Origin: Erwinia sp. S63
GTDB taxonomy: Bacteria > Pseudomonadota > Gammaproteobacteria > Enterobacterales > Enterobacteriaceae
Reading direction: 5' to 3'
DNA length: 64,000 nucleotides
Assembly (NCBI RefSeq): GCF_016625195.1
Contig: NZ_JACVUP010000009.1
Span: 124,001-188,000, forward strand
Positions 60,057 through 64,000 of the stretch are shown here, piece by piece. The notes beneath the pieces were generated by a model. The model was not told where the DNA came from, did no database searches, and saw only the letters and a program-made list of their open reading frames with translations. The position numbers and the translations under genes are program-made. The stretch's first letter is position 1. Each line of letters starts with the position of its first letter.

Positions 60057-60893
60057 TCAACCCAACCAACCAATCAGTGCCGCAGCACACAGGCAATAGC
60101 CACCGAACAGATGCCAGCGATCATGCTCCAGCCAGCGGGAAAGCCAGCGCAGCGCCAGAAGACCAGCGACAAAACTCAGCAACATGCCTACCAGACTGGG
60201 CAGCAACACGCCGCTGCTCACCGCGACCGTGCCACTAGAACCTGAACTGAAAGCGCGCAGCCCCTCTTTGACGATCACCGCCGGTGTCAGCACCACGGCT
60301 AACGCAAAGCTAAATTCTTCCGCGCGTTTACGTGCCACACCCAATGAAAGACCGGTAGAAATCGTGGCGCCTGAACGAGAAAAACCGCGGAACGGCAGGC
60401 ACAAACCCTGAACGAAACCAATGCCTGCGGCGCTCAAGGGTGAAAGTTCGCCGCGATCTTTTTCTTTCAGGCGTGATGAGAAGATAATTAATAATCCTGC
60501 GGCGGCAAGGCCACTGGCGATTATTTTACTGTTACTGAATAAGGATTCTATTTCGAAAGTGTCGGCATTCGCGGCGAAGAAATATTTAATCAATTTCATT
60601 AACGCCAAACCCACTACGCCGGTGACTGCGGTGGCGAGAATAATTAAGAATACATTTTTCTTAAATGCACGACCTGAACTGAAATAGGTCTCCCGCCAGT
60701 TATTCCAGAAGTAAACAATCACCGCGAACATTGTGCCAGTGTGCAGCATCACCAGCAACAGCGTCATGTCCGGGGCCGCGGGGTCAAGGCCCAACAACTT
60801 TTCGGTCATAATGACGTGTGCAGAGCTGGAAACCGGCAGCAATTCCGCCAGCCCCTGAATTACGGCCAGAATGGATACGTCGAAATAATTCAC
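60057..60893 (-). CDS. Undecaprenyl-diphosphate phosphatase, UppP/BacA family
   Basis: 278 residues with about eight helices. Both active-site motifs are present: GLAELLPVSSSAHVIMTEKL near residue 15 and CLPFRGFSRSGATISTGLSL near 170 (the PGxSRSG motif has Phe-Arg-Gly in front). It removes a phosphate from undecaprenyl diphosphate at the outer face of the inner membrane, recycling the wall lipid carrier and giving bacitracin tolerance. Divergence from the usual GGTEFLPVSSTGHL suggests a paralogue rather than the main uppP, so no symbol is given. Confidence 0.88.
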   Translation of the reverse strand: MNYFDVSILAVIQGLAELLPVSSSAHVIMTEKLLGLDPAAPDMTLLLVMLHTGTMFAVIVYFWNNWRETYFSSGRAFKKNVFLIILATAVTGVVGLALMKLIKYFFAANADTFEIESLFSNSKIIASGLAAAGLLIIFSSRLKEKDRGELSPLSAAGIGFVQGLCLPFRGFSRSGATISTGLSLGVARKRAEEFSFALAVVLTPAVIVKEGLRAFSSGSSGTVAVSSGVLLPSLVGMLLSFVAGLLALRWLSRWLEHDRWHLFGGYCLCAAALIGWLG

Positions 60894-61086
60894 CCGTTCG
60901 CCCTCAGATAAAAGAATGGAAAATGAGACTTTGTTTAACCTCGCTCACCCTGACACATTTCTCATTTTATCTGTGATAAGTATTATCCTATTCGCGATGT
61001 CGTTTATGAAATGTTTACTGAATTAAAATGCGAATATTAGACAGGTTACAACTTCATGACGGGGCGCTGTATTTTTCGACGTTACT

Positions 61087-61383
61087 TTGCTTAGCATAGA
61101 GATTTTAAATGATGTTAAATATGGCTATGTCGGAGATAACCAAAATGGCGCAACGCTGCGCTATTTCTGTGCTTCCTGTGAAATTGAATGCATGACTAAG
61201 AAACATAAGGATCGCGGCTTCGAATGTCTGGTGCTGTCCGATTGCTGCGCCGCGACTGAGCTAAAACACCACGAAGCGGCATTAAGCATGATTCACATGC
61301 AGGGCGGCATTTTTGGTGCGGTGGCCAGTTCGGAGACGTTGCTGGCGGGCCTGACTCAACCTTCCGCCGCGTTAAGCGTTTAA
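61087..61383 (+). pseudogene. C-terminal fragment of an isochorismatase-family cysteine hydrolase
   Basis: 98 codons; from about residue 36 they read as the last third of a cysteine hydrolase: KDRGFECLVLSDCCAATELK, HEAALSMIHMQGGIFGAVAS and SETLLAGL. The N-terminal Asp and Lys of the triad are missing and only 193 bases separate it from the uppP-like start, so the front two thirds are deleted. A Cys-rich stretch FCASCEIEC may be the altered nucleophile region. The end overlaps the convergent esterase gene by 12 bases. Whether it is still translated is unknown. Confidence 0.7.
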
Positions 61384-62274
61384 CCATTGCAGATAATGTC
61401 CCGGCCACTCCGTTGTCCGTGTGCCGGGTTTACCCAATCCAAAACCATGGCCGCCGCTGGGATAGCGATGTATTTCAACCGGCACATGCTGCTGCTTACA
61501 CGCAGCAGCCATGATCAACGTGTTGTGTGGATCGGAAACAGGATCGTCTTCGGCCTGAACCAGGAAAAACGGCGGTGATTGCGGGTTAACGTACGATTGA
61601 ACTGACCAGGCGGTATCCGCGCTGAGTGATGCGTCTTTCCCCACCAACACTTTATGCGTGGAGGTGTGTTCATAAGGTGGCTCAAGCGTGATGATGGGAT
61701 AGATCAGCGCGGCACGATCGGCCGTCGCGGGAAGATTGTCCAGCGCATCGCTGGCCTGATAAGCATGAAAGTCCGCGCGGTTCGCCGCCATTCCCAGCAG
61801 GTGCCCGCCTGCCGAAAAGCCCAATACGCTGACATTGTTCTCACGGTGGCGCACGATACGTAATGCACGCTGTGCATCCTGAAGTGACACCAACGCGCCA
61901 TCTTTCCAACCTTCCTGTGGCAGGCGATAACTCAGTACATAAGCGGTATAGCCTTGCGCCGCCAGCCACGCGGCAGCGGGCCAGGCTTCTTTACCCATTT
62001 CGATGCGCGTATAGCCGCCGCCAGCGGCAATCAGCACGGCGCGTCCCTTCGGTTGAAGCGGCTTAAATACGGTAAGGGTTGGCATGGCAATATTGCGCTG
62101 TGCGCCTTTGGCGCTAAACGCCATCGCCCCTAAAGGCCCGCCGCCGCCAGGCGGTTGTTTATGCCACAAGGGCAACACTTGCGCGGGATTTGGCGCGGTA
62201 GCGGCCAGACTAAAGCCGCTGCGTGCGACTAAGGGTGAGAGCAGTAAACCGGTAAGAAAATGGCGACGAAGCAT
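61372..62274 (-). CDS. Secreted alpha/beta hydrolase (esterase, acetyl-xylan-esterase-like), Tat substrate
   Basis: 300 residues. The N terminus LRRHFLTGLLLSPLVARSGF has the twin-arginine RRxFL signal, so Tat export to the periplasm is likely. The fold is BD-FAE/HSL-like: IAAGGGYTRIEMGKEAWPAA oxyanion region, nucleophile Ser in VLGFSAGGHLLGMAANRAD, acid in VQAEDDPVSDPHN and His in YPSGGHGFGLGKPG. It should remove acyl groups from plant-type sugars or similar esters. The exact substrate is unknown. Confidence 0.88.
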   Translation of the reverse strand: MLRRHFLTGLLLSPLVARSGFSLAATAPNPAQVLPLWHKQPPGGGGPLGAMAFSAKGAQRNIAMPTLTVFKPLQPKGRAVLIAAGGGYTRIEMGKEAWPAAAWLAAQGYTAYVLSYRLPQEGWKDGALVSLQDAQRALRIVRHRENNVSVLGFSAGGHLLGMAANRADFHAYQASDALDNLPATADRAALIYPIITLEPPYEHTSTHKVLVGKDASLSADTAWSVQSYVNPQSPPFFLVQAEDDPVSDPHNTLIMAAACKQQHVPVEIHRYPSGGHGFGLGKPGTRTTEWPGHYLQWLNA

Positions 62275-62373
62275 GGCCGATCCAGACTGAATCCAAAAAG
62301 GGTATTGAATCAGAAGAATCGGCAGAGAGTATGAAGAAGATGTTGTTAAGTATGACCAATCACCTCATTTTCC

Positions 62374-63705
62374 TCACGCTATGTGATGCAACGTCTCACC
62401 GACAGCGTCAAACAAGCGATCCAACTCGGCAGGCTGTGTATTGAACATCGGGCCAAACTGCAATGTATCGGCACCAAAGCGCACATAAAAACCGGCTTTC
62501 CACAGTGCCATGCCCGCATCAAACGGCCGAATGGTGGCATCGCCGTCACGTGGCGCAAGCTGGATGGCACCCACCAGGCCGCAATTGCGGATATCGATGA
62601 CGTGCGGGCAATCACGCAGCGCATGCAGTGCATGGGCAAAATGCGGTGCCAGCTCGGCGGATTGCGCAATCAGCGCGTCATTTTCCAGTAACTCCAGCGT
62701 CGCCAGGCCCGCAGCACAGGCTACCGGATGGGCAGAGTAGGTGTAGCCGTGAGCAAATTCCACCGCGTGTTCTGGCAGTTTTTGCGCCATAAAGGTGTTG
62801 TAGATTTCGCTGCTGGCGACCACGCCACCCAGCGGCACCGCGCCATTGGTGATCTGTTTGGCGAAATTGAGGATATCGGGCGTGACGCCAAAATACTCAG
62901 CGCCGCTCCAGCGGCCCATGCGGCCAAATCCGGTGATCACCTCATCAAAAATCAGCAAGATATCGTGTTGTGTGCAGATTTCGCGCAGGCGCTCCAAATA
63001 GCCAACCGGCGGGATAATCGCCCCCGCAGAGCCAGAAAGTGGTTCAACAATCAAGGCTGCAATGTTGGACGCATCATGCAGCTCAATCAGTTTCAGCATC
63101 TCATTGGCCAACGCCACACCGCCGGTTTCGGCCTGCCCGGAAGTGAAGGGCAGATCGGTTTGCAGCGTGTGTGGAATATGGTCAACGTCCATAAACTGAC
63201 CGAACATCTTACGGTTGCCGCCAATACCGCCAAGGCTGGTTCCGGCGATATTTACGCCGTGGTAGCCGCGGGCGCGACCAATGAGTTTGGTTTTCGCCGG
63301 CTGGCCTTTGATGCGCCAGTAAGCGCGCGCCATCTTCACCGCCGTGTCTGCTGATTCCGAACCCGATCCGGTAAAGAACACATGGTTCAGGTCTCCCGGC
63401 ATAAGTTGGGCAATCTTGTCTGCCAGCTGAAATGACAGCGGATGACCGTACTGGAAGCCGGGCGAATAATCGAGTGCACCCAGTTGTTTCGCCACCGCCT
63501 GCTGGATTTCACTGCGGCAGTGGCCCGCGCCACAGGTCCATAAACCGGAAAGGCTATCAAAAATCTGCCGTCCTTTATCATCAGTCAGCCAGCGGCCCTG
63601 CGCACCGACAATGAAACGGGGATCGCGCTGGAAATTCCGGTTGGCAGTAAACGGCATCCAGTGCGCTTGCAGATTGAGATCGGTAGTGTTGACAGCATCA
63701 GACAT
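62374..63705 (-). CDS. Omega-amino acid:pyruvate aminotransferase (class III)
   Basis: 443 residues from the ATG at 63705, which has GGAG 7 bases upstream; the ATG at 63741 is less well placed. Class III aminotransferase marks: FFTGSGSESADTAVKMARAY (PLP phosphate), LLIFDEVITGFGRMGRWSGA and the Schiff-base Lys in LNFAKQITNGAVPLGG. HWMPFTANRNFQRDPRFI is typical of the Pseudomonas beta-alanine:pyruvate enzymes. It moves an amino group from beta-alanine or a similar omega-amino acid to pyruvate. It is divergent from the LysR gene at the right edge. Confidence 0.92.
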   Translation of the reverse strand: MSDAVNTTDLNLQAHWMPFTANRNFQRDPRFIVGAQGRWLTDDKGRQIFDSLSGLWTCGAGHCRSEIQQAVAKQLGALDYSPGFQYGHPLSFQLADKIAQLMPGDLNHVFFTGSGSESADTAVKMARAYWRIKGQPAKTKLIGRARGYHGVNIAGTSLGGIGGNRKMFGQFMDVDHIPHTLQTDLPFTSGQAETGGVALANEMLKLIELHDASNIAALIVEPLSGSAGAIIPPVGYLERLREICTQHDILLIFDEVITGFGRMGRWSGAEYFGVTPDILNFAKQITNGAVPLGGVVASSEIYNTFMAQKLPEHAVEFAHGYTYSAHPVACAAGLATLELLENDALIAQSAELAPHFAHALHALRDCPHVIDIRNCGLVGAIQLAPRDGDATIRPFDAGMALWKAGFYVRFGADTLQFGPMFNTQPAELDRLFDAVGETLHHIA

Positions 63706-63803
63706 GATGTTTCTCCAGACGGGTGTATGAAGAGTTTGCATTTAACGGTTAGTTAAGTTAAATCCCTATTAATTCATCTTCAGTTATTGATTTACTCACC
63801 TAT

Positions 63804-64000
63804 ATGAAAAGCAAATCGCTCGCGCAGGTCACCGACTTTGATCTCAAATTATTGCGCCTGTTCAAAACCGTTAATGAGAGCGGCAGCTTCTCTGCGGCAG
63901 AAAGTTTATTGGGGATGACGCGTTCGGCTATTAGCCTGCACATGGGCGATCTGGAGAAGCGACTTGGCATGCGATTGTGTCAACGCGGACGGGCGGGTTT
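63804..64000 (+). CDS. LysR family transcriptional regulator, N-terminal part only
   Basis: The gene leaves the window after 65 codons. DFDLKLLRLFKTVNESGSFS and MTRSAISLHMGDLEKRLGMR form the complete LysR HTH. The ATG at 63804 has no good ribosome site, so the exact start is uncertain. It faces the omega-aminotransferase gene across 98 bases and probably regulates it. Confidence 0.85.
   Translation, partial: MKSKSLAQVTDFDLKLLRLFKTVNESGSFSAAESLLGMTRSAISLHMGDLEKRLGMRLCQRGRAG

Noticed and set aside
1..64000. tRNA, rRNA, CRISPR arrays, insertion sequences and prophage genes
   Set aside because: I looked for cloverleaf-like T-loops, regular repeats with spacers, transposase motifs and phage structural proteins and found none that I can support.

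Overview
The window looks like chromosomal DNA of a member of the Enterobacterales, most likely Erwiniaceae (Pantoea/Erwinia-like). Several genes are near-copies of Escherichia coli genes (rcnA/rcnR, ycgZ, a ymgA-like gene, ylaC, yddG, ymjA, yaiL, yajD, leuE, an OmpC-type porin). They lie in an order that is not that of E. coli and are mixed with efflux and catabolic genes typical of plant- or soil-associated enterics. This assignment is from memory of protein families; no search was run. No rRNA, tRNA, CRISPR array, insertion sequence or phage was found.

Layout. 0-6 kb: edge of a DHA2 drug transporter with its divergent LysR regulator, a small DUF1289 protein, the nickel/cobalt efflux pair rcnA/rcnR around one RcnR operator, a cysteine hydrolase beside a LysR remnant, and an AraC regulator, LysE-type exporter and PchB-like chorismate mutase run. 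6-9 kb: ycgZ/ymgA-like connector genes, a toxin/immunity-like pair (LysM-like N terminus plus glycine-zipper C terminus, followed by an overlapping membrane protein) and a candidate small RNA. 9-18.5 kb: SDR/AraC pair, flavin monooxygenase behind a Fur-like box, MFS/LysR pair, porin, a two-component system and small stress-type proteins. 18.7-24.8 kb: an RND efflux operon carrying its own second two-component system.

24.9-38.2 kb is a catabolic and regulatory block: an overlapping ABM/ACT/ArsR operon, an HD-domain protein facing a GlxA-type regulator, a UbiX/UbiD decarboxylase pair facing a MarR/GlxA pair, a carboxylate MFS carrier, YddG exporter, and a DHDPS-family lyase, aldehyde dehydrogenase and GntR regulator. 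38.2-46 kb: DHA2 transporter/LysR, then conserved enteric housekeeping-type genes (ymjA, cold-shock-domain gene, RluA-like, yaiL, yajD). 46-55.7 kb: TetR, EamA/MarR, PuuB-like oxidase, unusual MBL protein, LysR/O-methyltransferase/hydrolase, AEC/LysR.

55.9-64 kb: a fusion of an HdeD-like membrane domain to a permuted papain-like domain, two orphan binding proteins (FepB/MolA-fold and ModA-like) behind a ModE-like operator, leuE, a UppP paralogue, a truncated cysteine hydrolase, a Tat-exported esterase, an omega-aminotransferase and the start of another LysR gene. The common theme is small regulator-plus-transporter or regulator-plus-enzyme modules: about twenty of roughly seventy genes are regulators, most facing the gene they probably control. 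The strongest candidates for something little described are the toxin/immunity-like pair at 7.0-8.4 kb, the ModE-linked orphan binding-protein pair at 57.4-59.2 kb and the HdeD-papain fusion at 56.0-57.3 kb.
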